A DNA stretch of 64,000 nucleotides, taken from contig NZ_JANHGR010000001.1 of assembly GCF_026616205.1 (NCBI RefSeq), positions 124,001 to 188,000 of the forward strand. Direction: 5' to 3'. The DNA comes from Halolamina litorea. Its GTDB lineage: Archaea > Halobacteriota > Halobacteria > Halobacteriales > Haloferacaceae. The notes under the pieces are model-generated. The model saw nothing but the letters and a program-made list of their open reading frames with translations, was not told the DNA's origin and searched no databases. The translations under genes and the position numbers were made by a program. Shown here one piece after another: positions 1 through 8,400 of this stretch (the first letter of the stretch is position 1; each line of letters starts with the position of its first letter).

Positions 1-2
1 AC

Positions 3-1391
3 GGCACCACGACCGCCGTCGTCGTCGGTGGCGAACTCCTCGACCAGGCCGAGGAGCTCGTCGAGGCCGACGTGCACCCGACAACGATCGCACAGGGCTA
101 CCGCGCGGCCGCCGAGAAGGCAAAGGAGATCCTCACCGAGGAGGCCATCGAGGTCACTGCCGACGACTACGACACCCTGACCAAGATCGCCGAGACGGCG
201 ATGACCGGTAAGGGCGCCGAGACCGCCAAGGACACGCTCGCGGAACTGGTCGTCGACGCGCTGCTCGCCGTCCAAGACGAGTCGGGGATCGACGCCGACA
301 ACGTCTCCATCGAGAAGGTCGTCGGTGGTTCCATCGAGAACTCCGAGCTGATCGAGGGCGTCATCGTCGACAAGGAGCGCGTCGACGAGAACATGCCCTA
401 CGCGGTCGAGGACGCCGACGTCGCGCTGTTCGACGGCGCCATCGAGGTCAAGGAGACCGAGATCGACGCCGAGGTCAACGTCACCGACCCCGACCAGCTC
501 CAGCAGTTCATGGAGCAAGAAGAGAAGCAGCTCCGCGAGATGGTCGACCAGCTCGTCGACGTGGGCGCCGACGTGGTGTTCGTCGGTGACGGCATCGACG
601 ACATCGCCCAGCACTACCTCGCCCAGCAGGGCATCCTCGCGGTCCGCCGCGCGAAGAGTGACGACCTGAAGGCGCTGGCCCGATCCACCGGCGCGACCGT
701 CGTCTCCTCGCTCGACGACATCGAGGCCGACGACCTCGGCTTCGCCGGCTCCGTCGCCCAGAAGGACATCGGCGGCGACGAGCGCATCTTCGTCGAGGAC
801 GTCGAGGAGGCCCGCTCGGTCACGCTCGTCCTCCGGGGCGGCACCGACCACGTGGTCGACGAACTTGAGCGCGCCATCGACGACTCCATCGGCGTCGTTC
901 GAACGACGCTGCTCGACGGGCAGGTGCTGCCCGGCGGCGGCGCTCCCGAGACCGAACTCGCACTCCAGCTCCGCGCGTTCGCCGACTCCGTCGGGGGCCG
1001 CGAACAGCTGGCCGTCGAGGCGTTCGCCGACGCGCTGGAGGTCATCCCGCGCACCCTCGCCGAGAACGCCGGGCTCGACCCGATCGACTCGCTGGTCGAC
1101 CTGCGCGCCACCCACGACGGCGGCGCGTTCACCTCCGGCCTCGACGCCTACACGGGCGACATCATCGACATGGAGGAGGAGGGCGTCGTCGAGCCCCTCC
1201 GAGTGAAGACGCAGGCAATCGAGTCCGCCACCGAGGCGGCGACGATGATCCTCCGCATCGACGACGTCATCGCCGCCGGCGACCTCGCGGGCGGTCAGGT
1301 CGGCGACGACGACGGCGGGGACGAGATGCCGCCGGGCGGCGGCGGCATGGGCGGCATGGGCGGCATGGGTGGCATGGGCGGCGCGATGTAA
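3..1391 (+). CDS. Thermosome (group II chaperonin) subunit, 5' truncated by window edge
   Basis: This is the C-terminal part of an ATP-driven cytosolic chaperonin subunit of the double-ring thermosome. The reading frame is open from the window edge. It begins inside the conserved stretch GTTTAVVVGGELLDQAEEL, followed by VEADVHPTTIAQGYRAA, which in this family lies shortly after the nucleotide-binding GDGTT motif. Further on are the apical domain and the second ATP-site segment around LPGGGAPETELA, where the PGGGA loop is diagnostic. The tail carries a glycine-methionine repeat (GGMGGMGGMGG) typical of haloarchaeal thermosomes. The first methionine inside the window, at base 72, is internal and is not the start. 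Haloarchaea carry two or three paralogous subunits, and which one this is cannot be decided. The downstream neighbour converges from the opposite strand. Confidence 0.95.
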   Translation, partial: GTTTAVVVGGELLDQAEELVEADVHPTTIAQGYRAAAEKAKEILTEEAIEVTADDYDTLTKIAETAMTGKGAETAKDTLAELVVDALLAVQDESGIDADNVSIEKVVGGSIENSELIEGVIVDKERVDENMPYAVEDADVALFDGAIEVKETEIDAEVNVTDPDQLQQFMEQEEKQLREMVDQLVDVGADVVFVGDGIDDIAQHYLAQQGILAVRRAKSDDLKALARSTGATVVSSLDDIEADDLGFAGSVAQKDIGGDERIFVEDVEEARSVTLVLRGGTDHVVDELERAIDDSIGVVRTTLLDGQVLPGGGAPETELALQLRAFADSVGGREQLAVEAFADALEVIPRTLAENAGLDPIDSLVDLRATHDGGAFTSGLDAYTGDIIDMEEEGVVEPLRVKTQAIESATEAATMILRIDDVIAAGDLAGGQVGDDDGGDEMPPGGGGMGGMGGMGGMGGAM

Positions 1392-1664
1392 GCTCGGCCG
1401 GCGACTCACACTACCCCGTCCCACGCATCGACCGCCGACCGGGACACGGAACACCCCCGTTCGGCGTCTGACAACTCTCCACACGTTTTCGACGGCGTCG
1501 CTGATTCCTCCGGTATTTATTAGTGAGTCCCACGCGGGGATTCACACACCCGACTGGTCCGTCGGGTTGTCAGAGGCAGGCCGGCGGGACGTACTGCTCC
1601 CGCTATCGTTTGATCCTGGTGTGGTGCCCTCTCTGAGCACGGGGGCGCTCCCAGTTTCTCGGGC

Positions 1665-2456
1665 CTACTCGCTGATTGCCACCAGCAGCGCCGCCAACTC
1701 GTCGACGAACCCTTCGAGCATCCGCTCGCCCTTCTCGGCGCTCACCCGGGAGACGTCGCCCATCGCCCCCGACTCCGACCACTCCTCCACGTCGAGCGTG
1801 ACGTTCAGCGGTCCCGGCCCCAGCAGGTCCGAGGGGGCCTGTTCGTACTCGGTCTCCCACTGGGTCGCCGCCATCAGTTCCTCGTCGACCAGTTCGGGGG
1901 TCAGATGCAACATCATGGAGGTCTCCAGTTCCCCGCCGTGGGCCATCCCGCCGAGGTCGCTCTCCCGGATCTCGTCCATGAAATAGGTCCCGAGTTCGAA
2001 GTAGGTCAGCCCCAGTACCTCCGTGTCGGGCTGTTCGGCGCCCACCCGCCCCGTCGCCGCCGCGATCAGCGGTCGGTTCCCCCCGTGGCCGTTGAGGAAC
2101 AGGATCGTATCGAAGTCGTTGCCCAGCGCGCTGTCGGCGATCTGTGAGAGCACGTCGTGGAGCGTCTCGAAGTCGGCGCTGACGGTGCCGCCGAAGGGCA
2201 GGTGGTGTGGCGAGTGGCCCAACCAGAGTGGTGGCGTCGTCAGAACCGGCACGTCGTCGGCCTCCGCGACGTACTCGGCGGCGCGGGTGGCCACCGCCTC
2301 GACGAGTATCGTGTCCGTCCCGGTCGGAAGGTGGTGTCCGTGCTGTTCGAGGGCCCCGATCGGGACGACCAAAACCGATCCGTCCTGCTCGGCGACCTCC
2401 CGGATCTCGTGGTACGGTTTGCCCGCCCAGGCGACGGGACTCGTGGTGTTAACCAT
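1665..2456 (-). CDS. Creatininase-family amidohydrolase
   Basis: A metal-dependent amidohydrolase of the creatininase/MftE-type fold, about 263 residues. Metal-site motifs are visible: E37-Q-H39 with D48 in PIGALEQHGHHLPTGTD, NGHGGN near residues 122-127, and a later HGGELETS. The family includes creatinine amidohydrolase and enzymes of cofactor or pyrimidine metabolism, so the substrate cannot be assigned. The frame is open further upstream, but the extra residues (LLPQSLPTTR) look non-coding, so the ATG at 2456 is preferred. It converges with the thermosome gene. Upstream lie only tRNA-derived fragments. Confidence 0.85.
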   Translation of the reverse strand: MVNTTSPVAWAGKPYHEIREVAEQDGSVLVVPIGALEQHGHHLPTGTDTILVEAVATRAAEYVAEADDVPVLTTPPLWLGHSPHHLPFGGTVSADFETLHDVLSQIADSALGNDFDTILFLNGHGGNRPLIAAATGRVGAEQPDTEVLGLTYFELGTYFMDEIRESDLGGMAHGGELETSMMLHLTPELVDEELMAATQWETEYEQAPSDLLGPGPLNVTLDVEEWSESGAMGDVSRVSAEKGERMLEGFVDELAALLVAISE

Positions 2457-2771
2457 GCGAGTAGTTGGCAAACTCTGGGGAAGTAGCTGCTGGTGGCGGC
2501 GATGGACGTCGACGTCCAGCGGGGCCCCTCGAAACCCACGGGCGCCGCTGCAGCTCACGTTCGTTCGCAGACAGCGGGCGCGGTGGGACTCCCGCGAGCG
2601 GAGCGAGTGGGAGTAAACCGCGGTCGTTGACTGACCGAAGGGAAGGAAACGGGCGCGGTGGGATTCGAACCACGGTCGCTCCCGTTCGCTCGCTACGCTC
2701 GCTCACCTCCCGCTCCCTGCTTCGAATCCCACGCGCGACGCTCTCGGTCTCACTTCGTTCGACACGAGAAG
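2457..2771. repeat. Partial duplicates of a tRNA-Arg 3' end; no protein gene seen
   Basis: This 315-base stretch between the creatininase gene and tRNA-Arg holds copies of the tRNA T-arm/acceptor sequence. The 20-mer GGGCGCGGTGGGATTCGAAC at 2651-2670 repeats exactly at 2773-2792 inside the tRNA. A shorter copy (GGGCGCGGTGGGA) lies at 2576-2588. An inverted copy (CTTCGAATCCCACGCGCG) lies at 2720-2737. The rest is made of short, self-complementary GCGAGCG-type sequence. Such tRNA 3'-end fragments are classic scars of integrase-mediated insertion at tRNA genes, though tandem decay of duplicated tRNAs is also possible. Confidence 0.7.
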
Positions 2772-2871
2772 CGGGCGCGGTGGGATTCGAACCCACGGCC
2801 ACCGGATGGCTCCCCCCGCGGGACCACCGGGGTTAGAAGTCCGACGCTCTGTCCAGCTGAGCTACGCGCCC
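2772..2871 (-). tRNA. tRNA-Arg (anticodon TCT), apparently intron-containing
   Basis: Read on the minus strand, the acceptor GGGCGCG pairs perfectly with CGCGCCC. The D-arm is GCTC...GAGC and the T-arm is GTGGG-TTCGAAT-CCCAC. The anticodon stem TCGGA can only pair with TCCGG if about 26 bases (2808-2833) are removed after CTTCTA, the canonical 37/38 position. The predicted mature loop then reads C-T-TCT-A-A, decoding AGA. The intron itself has a CCCC/GGGG hairpin compatible with a bulge-helix-bulge for the archaeal splicing endonuclease. The exact splice boundaries are inferred. Confidence 0.85.
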
Positions 2872-2955
2872 TCACCCGAACATCAGCCTCCGCCCGCAAA
2901 AGCGGTCGGGTTCGTCCCGTAGCCCTTAACCCCGGCTGCCGAGAACCCCGAGCCG

Positions 2956-3561
2956 ATGCGAATCATCGGCACCGTCGGGCTTCCGGGGAGCGGCAAGGGC
3001 GAGGCCGCAGCGGTCGCCCGGGAGGAAGACATCCCGGTCGTGACGATGGGCGACGTGATCCGGGAGGAGACCCGCCGCCGCGGGCTCGACCCGAGCGAAC
3101 ACCACGGCGAGGTCGCCGGCAAACTCCGCGAGGAGGAGGGCGAGACCGCCATCGCCGACCGCTGTATCCCGATGGTCCGGGAGGCCGCCGAGGGACAGGC
3201 GGGGGAACCGGTCGTGCTCGTCGACGGCCTGCGCTCGATGGCCGAGGTCGAGCGATTCGTCGAGGCGTTCGGCGACGAGTTCCTGCTCGTCTCGATCGAG
3301 GCGCCCTTCGACCTGCGAGCGACGCGACTCGGCGACCGCGGGCGCGAGGCGACCGACCTCGACCGCGAGAAGCTCCGCGAGCGCGAGGAACGTGAACTCG
3401 GATTCGGCATGGGAGAGGTGATGGACGCCGCCGACCTCACCATCGAGAACGACGACACGCTGGAGGGGTTCCGCGAGCAGGTCCGTGCGGTGCTCGACGC
3501 CGGCGCGGCCGCGGTCGGCGCTGACGACCACGAAGCGGGTCCGGAGGGTGAGAACGAATGA
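2956..3561 (+). CDS. UPF0200-type P-loop kinase-like protein
   Basis: A 201-residue nucleotide-binding protein of the UPF0200 type, related in fold to dephospho-CoA and adenylate kinases. The Walker A motif is GLPGSGKGE at residues 8-16. VVLVDGLRS near residue 90 is a Walker-B-like segment. An Arg-rich lid follows (LRATRLGDRGREATDLDREKL). The substrate is not known to me. It overlaps the next gene by four bases (ATGA), so the pair is translationally coupled. The ATG fits because it opens directly with the first strand of the fold (MRIIGTVGLPG). Confidence 0.8.
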   Translation: MRIIGTVGLPGSGKGEAAAVAREEDIPVVTMGDVIREETRRRGLDPSEHHGEVAGKLREEEGETAIADRCIPMVREAAEGQAGEPVVLVDGLRSMAEVERFVEAFGDEFLLVSIEAPFDLRATRLGDRGREATDLDREKLREREERELGFGMGEVMDAADLTIENDDTLEGFREQVRAVLDAGAAAVGADDHEAGPEGENE

Positions 3562-3974
3562 TCTACAGCATCGACGTGACGATCGAGGCACCGGTGCAGG
3601 GAACCGAGATCGCAGACCGGGTCGAGGACGCGGTGACGAACCTCTTCCCCGACGCCGAGTTCCGCCGTGAGCCCGACCGCTTCATCGCCGAGAGCCACTC
3701 CCTTGACGCCTTCTCGGATACGCTCCACGAACAGGAGATCCTCGACACCGCCCGCCGGGAGTTCTTCAACGGCCGGGACGACGAGGGCTTTTCCTTCTCG
3801 CTGAAGAAACAGCCCGCCTTCGAGGGCGTCGTCAACTTCGCGGTCGGCTCCGAGGACGAACTCGGCGACATCCGGGTCCGCGTCGACGTGCGCGAACCCG
3901 ACGTCGAGTCGTTCATCGACTACGTCGCCCCGCCGACCGAGGACGGCCGCCCGGTCGACCCCGACGACCGCTGA
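3558..3974 (+). CDS. UPF0201 family protein
   Basis: A small, acidic 138-residue protein resembling the archaeal UPF0201 family, which has an RNA-binding-like alpha/beta fold. It starts MIYSIDVTIEAPVQGTEI and contains a FSFSLKKQPAF segment typical of the family. No catalytic motif is apparent. Its start codon overlaps the stop of the kinase-like gene, and the next gene begins two bases after its stop, so the three genes probably form one transcript. Its biochemical role is not established. Confidence 0.75.
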   Translation: MIYSIDVTIEAPVQGTEIADRVEDAVTNLFPDAEFRREPDRFIAESHSLDAFSDTLHEQEILDTARREFFNGRDDEGFSFSLKKQPAFEGVVNFAVGSEDELGDIRVRVDVREPDVESFIDYVAPPTEDGRPVDPDDR

Positions 3975-3975
3975 G

Positions 3976-4458
3976 GTGTCCTCCGCCGTCCGGGCCGGCG
4001 TCCACGCCGGTACGCTGCTCGCGGCCACGGGCGTCGCCGCGCTCCTGACCGGCCGTCCCTTCCTCTTCCCCAGCCTCGGCCCCTCCGCGTACCTGCTGGC
4101 GACGGCGCCGAAGGCCCCCGCGAGCCAGCCTCGGACCGTCCTCGCGGGCCACGCCGTCGGTGTCGTCGCGGGGCTGTTGGCCTCCGGGCTGATCGCGCCG
4201 GGACTTGTCGTCATCGAGCCGACCCCGGCGTTCTCGTCGGCGACGTTCCGCCTCGCCGCCAGCGCGGTCGTCTCGGTGGCGCTGACGACCGGCGGAATGG
4301 TGCTCACCGGCCGCGAACACGCACCGGCGTGTGCGACGACGCTCATCGTCGCGCTCGGCCTCCTTCCGTCGCCGACCGACGGGGCGATCATCCTCGCGGC
4401 GGTGGCGCTGTTGCTGGCCGTCGACGCGCTCCTCGGACGATCGGGTCTCAGAGCGTGA
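3976..4458 (+). CDS. HPP-family integral membrane protein
   Basis: A 160-residue protein with about four hydrophobic spans and the loop FLFPSLGPSAYLLATAPKAP, the GPSA signature of the HPP family. Some HPP members have been linked to nitrite transport in chloroplasts and cyanobacteria; here the substrate is unknown. The GTG start at 3976 lies two bases after the upstream stop, implying coupling. The 3' end overlaps the convergent MgtE-like gene by 11 bases. Confidence 0.75.
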   Translation: MSSAVRAGVHAGTLLAATGVAALLTGRPFLFPSLGPSAYLLATAPKAPASQPRTVLAGHAVGVVAGLLASGLIAPGLVVIEPTPAFSSATFRLAASAVVSVALTTGGMVLTGREHAPACATTLIVALGLLPSPTDGAIILAAVALLLAVDALLGRSGLRA

Positions 4459-5005
4459 GCTGAACCACCACGAAGAGTACGACGACCCCGAGCACGTCGC
4501 AGGTGTTGGTGACGACCGGGATCACCACGTCGTCCGGGTCGAGTTCGAAGCGGTAGGCGCCGTAGGTCGCAGAGAGGGTGAGCACCACCGCGAGGGCCGC
4601 GAGCGTGACGCCGCTGAGAAGCGAGATCCGGACTACCGTGCCGACGCCCAGCGCCGTGCCACCCACCAGCGACTGGAGCCCCCACGCACCCACGCCGACG
4701 ACCGGGAACAGCGTCACCGCGAGCGCGACCGTCGCTAGCGCGTTGCCAGCCAGCGTCTCGTCGCTCGGCGAGAACTCGAACGTCCCGAGGTGGAACGCCG
4801 TCGACAGCCTGGAGGCGAGGATGCTCCCGAGGTTGCCCGCGGTCCCGATCGTGACCGGCACCAACACCAGCAGCGTGGGGTACTGATAGAGCGACGCCTC
4901 GAAGCTCCCGAGCACCAACCCCGAGCCGACCTCGACCATCGTCATCGCCAACAACACCGGGAGCATCGCCCGCGTGATCCCCCGGACCGACCAGTCGGTC
5001 GTCAT
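4448..5005 (-). CDS. MgtE-type magnesium transporter membrane half (second half)
   Basis: A 185-residue membrane protein equivalent to the SLC41/MgtE transmembrane domain alone, without the cytosolic N-domain or CBS pair. Conserved landmarks are VLVPVTIGTAGNLGSILASRL (pore-lining P..GN.GS region) and the acidic end-of-helix motif DPDDVVIPVVTNTCDVLG. It probably forms a heteromeric divalent-cation channel or transporter with the preceding gene, whose stop overlaps this start (ATGA at 5002-5005). The frame is open farther upstream, but those residues are out-of-frame shadow of the partner gene. The ATG at 5005 is therefore chosen. Confidence 0.85.
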   Translation of the reverse strand: MTTDWSVRGITRAMLPVLLAMTMVEVGSGLVLGSFEASLYQYPTLLVLVPVTIGTAGNLGSILASRLSTAFHLGTFEFSPSDETLAGNALATVALAVTLFPVVGVGAWGLQSLVGGTALGVGTVVRISLLSGVTLAALAVVLTLSATYGAYRFELDPDDVVIPVVTNTCDVLGVVVLFVVVQLTL

Positions 5006-5583
5006 CCGACACCCCCGGCCGCGAGCACGATCCGCACCGAGAGCAGCAGGAAGGCGACGCCGAACACGTCGCCAGTCGTGGTCACAACGGGGCCGACGAG
5101 CGAATCGGGGTCGTGCCCGCGCCGGTAGCCGGCGAACACGACGAGCACGACGACGACCGTCAGCGCGATCCCCGAGAGCAGTCCCGAGAGGAGGCTGATC
5201 GCGAGCAGCGTACGCAGCGGGGCGACGGTGTCCCCGAGCAGCGTCAGGATCAGGAACACGGCGACGGCGGCGACGGCACACGCGAGCAGGCCGTTAGCCA
5301 GCGCGGCCGCCGCGGCCCCGCGAAGCCGCTCGTCACCGAGGTCGACGTGGGGTTCGACCAGCCCCTGATGGAGGCCGGTCGAGAGCCGCGCGCCGAGGCT
5401 GCCGTAGACGTTCCCCCGGGTCGCCAACAGCGCGGGCACCGCCACCAGCAGCCCCGGAACCGCCCGCAGTTCCGCTTGCATCCCGCCGAGCACGACGCCC
5501 GCGAGCAGGCCGCCGACGAGGCTCGCGACGAGTGCGGGCAACGCCGCCTCGTAGGCCTCGCGTGCGACGGCGATGACGCTCAT
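5002..5583 (-). CDS. MgtE-type magnesium transporter membrane half (first half)
   Basis: A 193-residue polytopic protein homologous to its downstream neighbour. It has VAVPALLATRGNVYGSLGARL and DPDSLVGPVVTTTGDVFG, the two hallmark segments of the MgtE/SLC41 membrane domain. About five transmembrane helices are expected. Having two half-size genes in tandem suggests an obligate pair rather than the homodimer formed by bacterial MgtE. Regulation by the usual Mg-sensing N-domain is absent from the sequence. Confidence 0.85.
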   Translation of the reverse strand: MSVIAVAREAYEAALPALVASLVGGLLAGVVLGGMQAELRAVPGLLVAVPALLATRGNVYGSLGARLSTGLHQGLVEPHVDLGDERLRGAAAAALANGLLACAVAAVAVFLILTLLGDTVAPLRTLLAISLLSGLLSGIALTVVVVLVVFAGYRRGHDPDSLVGPVVTTTGDVFGVAFLLLSVRIVLAAGGVG

Positions 5584-5628
5584 TGTCGAACGAAACAGCC
5601 GGCGGGGTGAAAAAGACCGCGAGCGGCC

Positions 5629-6870
5629 TCACTCCTCGCCGCCGATCAGGGCGATCCCCGCAAGCAGCCCCAACGCGACCACGAACGCCCCACCCAGCGT
5701 CGCGAACGCCGCGGTGTAACCCTGCGTGTCGATCAGGAACCCCGTGACCCCGGGGGCGACCGCGCCGGCGAGCATCAACACCGTCCGCACGACGCCCAGC
5801 CCACCGCCGGCGGCGTCGTCGGGAAGCAGCGACATCAGGAACGCGCTCCGGACGGGCCGGAAGCCGTGACAGCCCAGCCCGAAGACGACGACGGCGACGC
5901 CGACGGCGATGATCCCCTGTACCGAGAGCAACAGCGCCGCGCCGAGGACGGCGGCCCCGACGGTGACGAACAGCATCGGCAGCCGCCCCACGCGGTCGGT
6001 GAGTTCGCCGGTGCCCAACTGGACCAGCGAGACGACGAACAGCCCGGAGTAGAGCGTGTTGGCCAGCCCCTGTTCGAGCCCTGCGCCGTCGGTCAGGTAG
6101 ATGGGGAGGAACGCCACGACGCCGTTGTAGCCGAAGGCGAACGCGACGGTGACGCCGACGAACAGGCCGACCCGCGGGATCGCCATCAGCCGGAGATACC
6201 CCCCGAGCGAGCCGTCCATCCCGCCGTCGTCGCCGGACTCGTCGACGGCGCCGTCGCCGTCGAGGTGTCGCGGGGTCCGTCGGACGAACAGCACCGTCAG
6301 CGCGACGACGACGATCGCGCTCGCGAGGAACAGGCCGCGCCAGTCCGGCAGCGCGTAGGTCACGGCCAGCGGCGCCGCGACGCCGCCGAAGGCCGCGACG
6401 GTGTCGAGCACGCCCAGCGCCCGCCCGGTCCGTTCCGTGTGGACCGCCGCGAGCAGGCGGACGGCGACGGTCTTGTGGGCGCCCGTGCCGAGGCCGATCA
6501 GCAGCATCCCGCCGACGATGCCGAGGAACTCCCCGGGCACCGTGTCGATCGGGCCGGCCGGGATCGACAGGTCCGGCAACGGGAGCGGGAGGACGAGCGC
6601 GAACGCCCCGAGGGCGGCGACGGCGGCGCCGCCGGCGATCACTCGCACCGGGCCGCGCCGGTCGGCGATCACGCCGGAGGGGAACTGCATCAGCGCGTAG
6701 ACGGTCATCAGCGCCGAGAACGCGAGACCGGTGGCGGTGTTGGAGACGCCGAAGGCCGCCTGGAACGGCTCGAACAGCGGCGGGAACAGGTAGCGGACGA
6801 ACTTCGCCATGAACCACAGCAGCGACGTGAGGATCAGCGCGTCGTAGCGTGCGAGGCGGCGAAGCTCCAT
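5629..6870 (-). CDS. Major facilitator superfamily transporter
   Basis: A 413-residue protein with about twelve hydrophobic helices. The loop after helix 2 reads FPSGVIADRRGPVRVIAGG, the MFS motif A (G-x3-D-R-x-G). A charged, glycine-rich central linker (VDESGDDGGMDG) separates the two six-helix halves, and the second half repeats the motif (GELTDRVGRLPML). The substrate is unknown. The gene stands alone between the MgtE pair and SRP54. The start MELRRLARYDALIL fits a short cytosolic N-terminus before helix 1. Confidence 0.85.
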   Translation of the reverse strand: MELRRLARYDALILTSLLWFMAKFVRYLFPPLFEPFQAAFGVSNTATGLAFSALMTVYALMQFPSGVIADRRGPVRVIAGGAAVAALGAFALVLPLPLPDLSIPAGPIDTVPGEFLGIVGGMLLIGLGTGAHKTVAVRLLAAVHTERTGRALGVLDTVAAFGGVAAPLAVTYALPDWRGLFLASAIVVVALTVLFVRRTPRHLDGDGAVDESGDDGGMDGSLGGYLRLMAIPRVGLFVGVTVAFAFGYNGVVAFLPIYLTDGAGLEQGLANTLYSGLFVVSLVQLGTGELTDRVGRLPMLFVTVGAAVLGAALLLSVQGIIAVGVAVVVFGLGCHGFRPVRSAFLMSLLPDDAAGGGLGVVRTVLMLAGAVAPGVTGFLIDTQGYTAAFATLGGAFVVALGLLAGIALIGGEE

Positions 6871-6956
6871 TCGTCCGGCGCTACCCCGCCCGCGCGGAAA
6901 AAGCGCGCGGATGCGGCGAACGCGGGGGCGGTTCGACCGTTACTGGCTGTCGGCGT

Positions 6957-8342
6957 TTATCCGAACGGCCCCATGCCGCCGAGGCCGCCACCACCGCCGT
7001 CGCCGCCCTGCATCTTCTTCATCATCCGCTGCATGTCGCCGTCGCCCATCCCCTGGAACTGACTCAGGGTCTGGTCCATCATCTTGTGTTGCTGGAGCAG
7101 TTCCTGTACCGTCTCCTCCTCGGTGCCCGAACCGCGGGCGATGCGCTGGACCTGCGAGGCGCCGATGGAGCGGGGGTCCTCCAACTCCTCGTCGGTCATC
7201 GAGTCCATGATGACCTCGAAGTTCCGCATCCGGTCTTGGGTCACGTCCATCGCGTCGTCGGGAAGCTGATCCATCAGCCCGCCGCCCATCCCCGGGATCA
7301 TGTCCATCACCTGGTCGAGCGGCCCCATCTTGTTCATCGCGTCCATCTGGCGCTGCATGTCCTTCAGGGTGAAACTCCCCTGCAGCATGTCCTCGGGCTC
7401 CCAGTCGTCGTCCTCGCCCGTCTCCTCCATCGCGCGCTCGACGCGCTCTGAGAGCTGTTTGAGGTCGCCCATCCCGAGCAGCCGGGAGATGAAGCCGTTG
7501 GGCTCGAAGCGCTCGATGTCCTGGACGGTCTCGCCGGTCCCGAGGAAGGCGATCGAGGAGTCGGTCTCGTTGACGGCCGTCAGCGCACCCCCACCTTTCG
7601 CGGTCCCGTCGAGCTTGGTGATGGCGACGCCGTCGACGCCCACGGCGCTGTCGAACTCCCGAGCCTGTGCCTTCGCGCCCTGTCCGATCGCGGCGTCGAG
7701 TACGAGCAGGTTCCGGTCGGGGGCGACCGCGCGCTCGATCTCCTCGATCTCCTCGATCAGGTCCGCCTCCAGGGCGTGCCGACCGGCCGTGTCCACGATT
7801 CGGATGTCCGCGTCCTCGGTCGCCTCCATCCCATCGCGGGCGATCTGGACGGGGTCCTCGGCGTCCGGGTCGCCGTAGAACTGGACCTCCGCGTTCTCAC
7901 ACATCTGTTTGGCCTGCTCGTAGGCGCCGGGCCGGAACGTGTCGGTCTGGATGACCGCCGGTCGCAGGCCCTTCGTCGAGAACCACCACGCCATCTTGGC
8001 GGCGGTGGTCGTCTTCCCCGACCCCTGGAGGCCGGCGAGCATGATCGTCTGGGGCTCCAGCGGGATCTCCGTGGAGTCGCCGACGACTTCGACCATCTCC
8101 TCGTAGACGATCTTGAGGATGTGGTCACGCGCGGAGGTGCCACCCGGCGGCTCCTCGTTGAGCGCGCGCTCCTCGATGTTCGAGGAGAGATCCATCACGA
8201 GGTCGACTTCGACGTCGGCCTGCAGCAGCGAGCGCTGGATCTCCTTGACGATCTCTTGGACGTCCTCCTCGTCCAAGCGGGACTTCCCGCGGAGCTTGTC
8301 CATCGTGCCCCGCAGGGAGCTCCCGAGGTTGTCGAGTACCAT
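6957..8342 (-). CDS. srp54: Signal recognition particle 54 kDa GTPase (SRP54/Ffh)
   Basis: This is the GTPase subunit of SRP. It binds signal peptides and 7S RNA and delivers ribosomes to FtsY at the membrane. At 461 residues it is full length. The N-domain is followed by the G-domain with P-loop [25 protein letters not shown] and [11 protein letters not shown]. The methionine-rich M-domain ends in [16 protein letters not shown] plus a Gly/Met tail. The start [17 protein letters not shown] is the conserved N-terminus. A TATA-like GTTTACC lies about 25 bases upstream of the ATG, so the message may be leaderless. FtsY lies about 4.4 kb away on the same strand. Confidence 0.97.
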   Translation of the reverse strand: MVLDNLGSSLRGTMDKLRGKSRLDEEDVQEIVKEIQRSLLQADVEVDLVMDLSSNIEERALNEEPPGGTSARDHILKIVYEEMVEVVGDSTEIPLEPQTIMLAGLQGSGKTTTAAKMAWWFSTKGLRPAVIQTDTFRPGAYEQAKQMCENAEVQFYGDPDAEDPVQIARDGMEATEDADIRIVDTAGRHALEADLIEEIEEIERAVAPDRNLLVLDAAIGQGAKAQAREFDSAVGVDGVAITKLDGTAKGGGALTAVNETDSSIAFLGTGETVQDIERFEPNGFISRLLGMGDLKQLSERVERAMEETGEDDDWEPEDMLQGSFTLKDMQRQMDAMNKMGPLDQVMDMIPGMGGGLMDQLPDDAMDVTQDRMRNFEVIMDSMTDEELEDPRSIGASQVQRIARGSGTEEETVQELLQQHKMMDQTLSQFQGMGDGDMQRMMKKMQGGDGGGGGLGGMGPFG

Positions 8343-8400
8343 CTTACCCCACTCTTGACGGCGGACCGGTAAACGTTTGTCCGTCCTCGCGGCGGGAGCG

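Noticed and set aside
1310-1388. Tandem GGCATGGGC repeats considered as a DNA repeat element
   Set aside because: They encode the Gly-Met tail normal for thermosome subunits.
2883-5012. 709-residue minus-strand frame over the UPF0200/UPF0201/HPP genes
   Set aside because: Composition is Ser/Arg/Pro-biased without any domain, and it lies opposite to genes with clear family motifs.
5333-6817. 494-residue minus-strand frame over the MFS gene
   Set aside because: Arg-rich frame-shifted shadow; the MFS protein in the neighbouring frame has clear transporter motifs.
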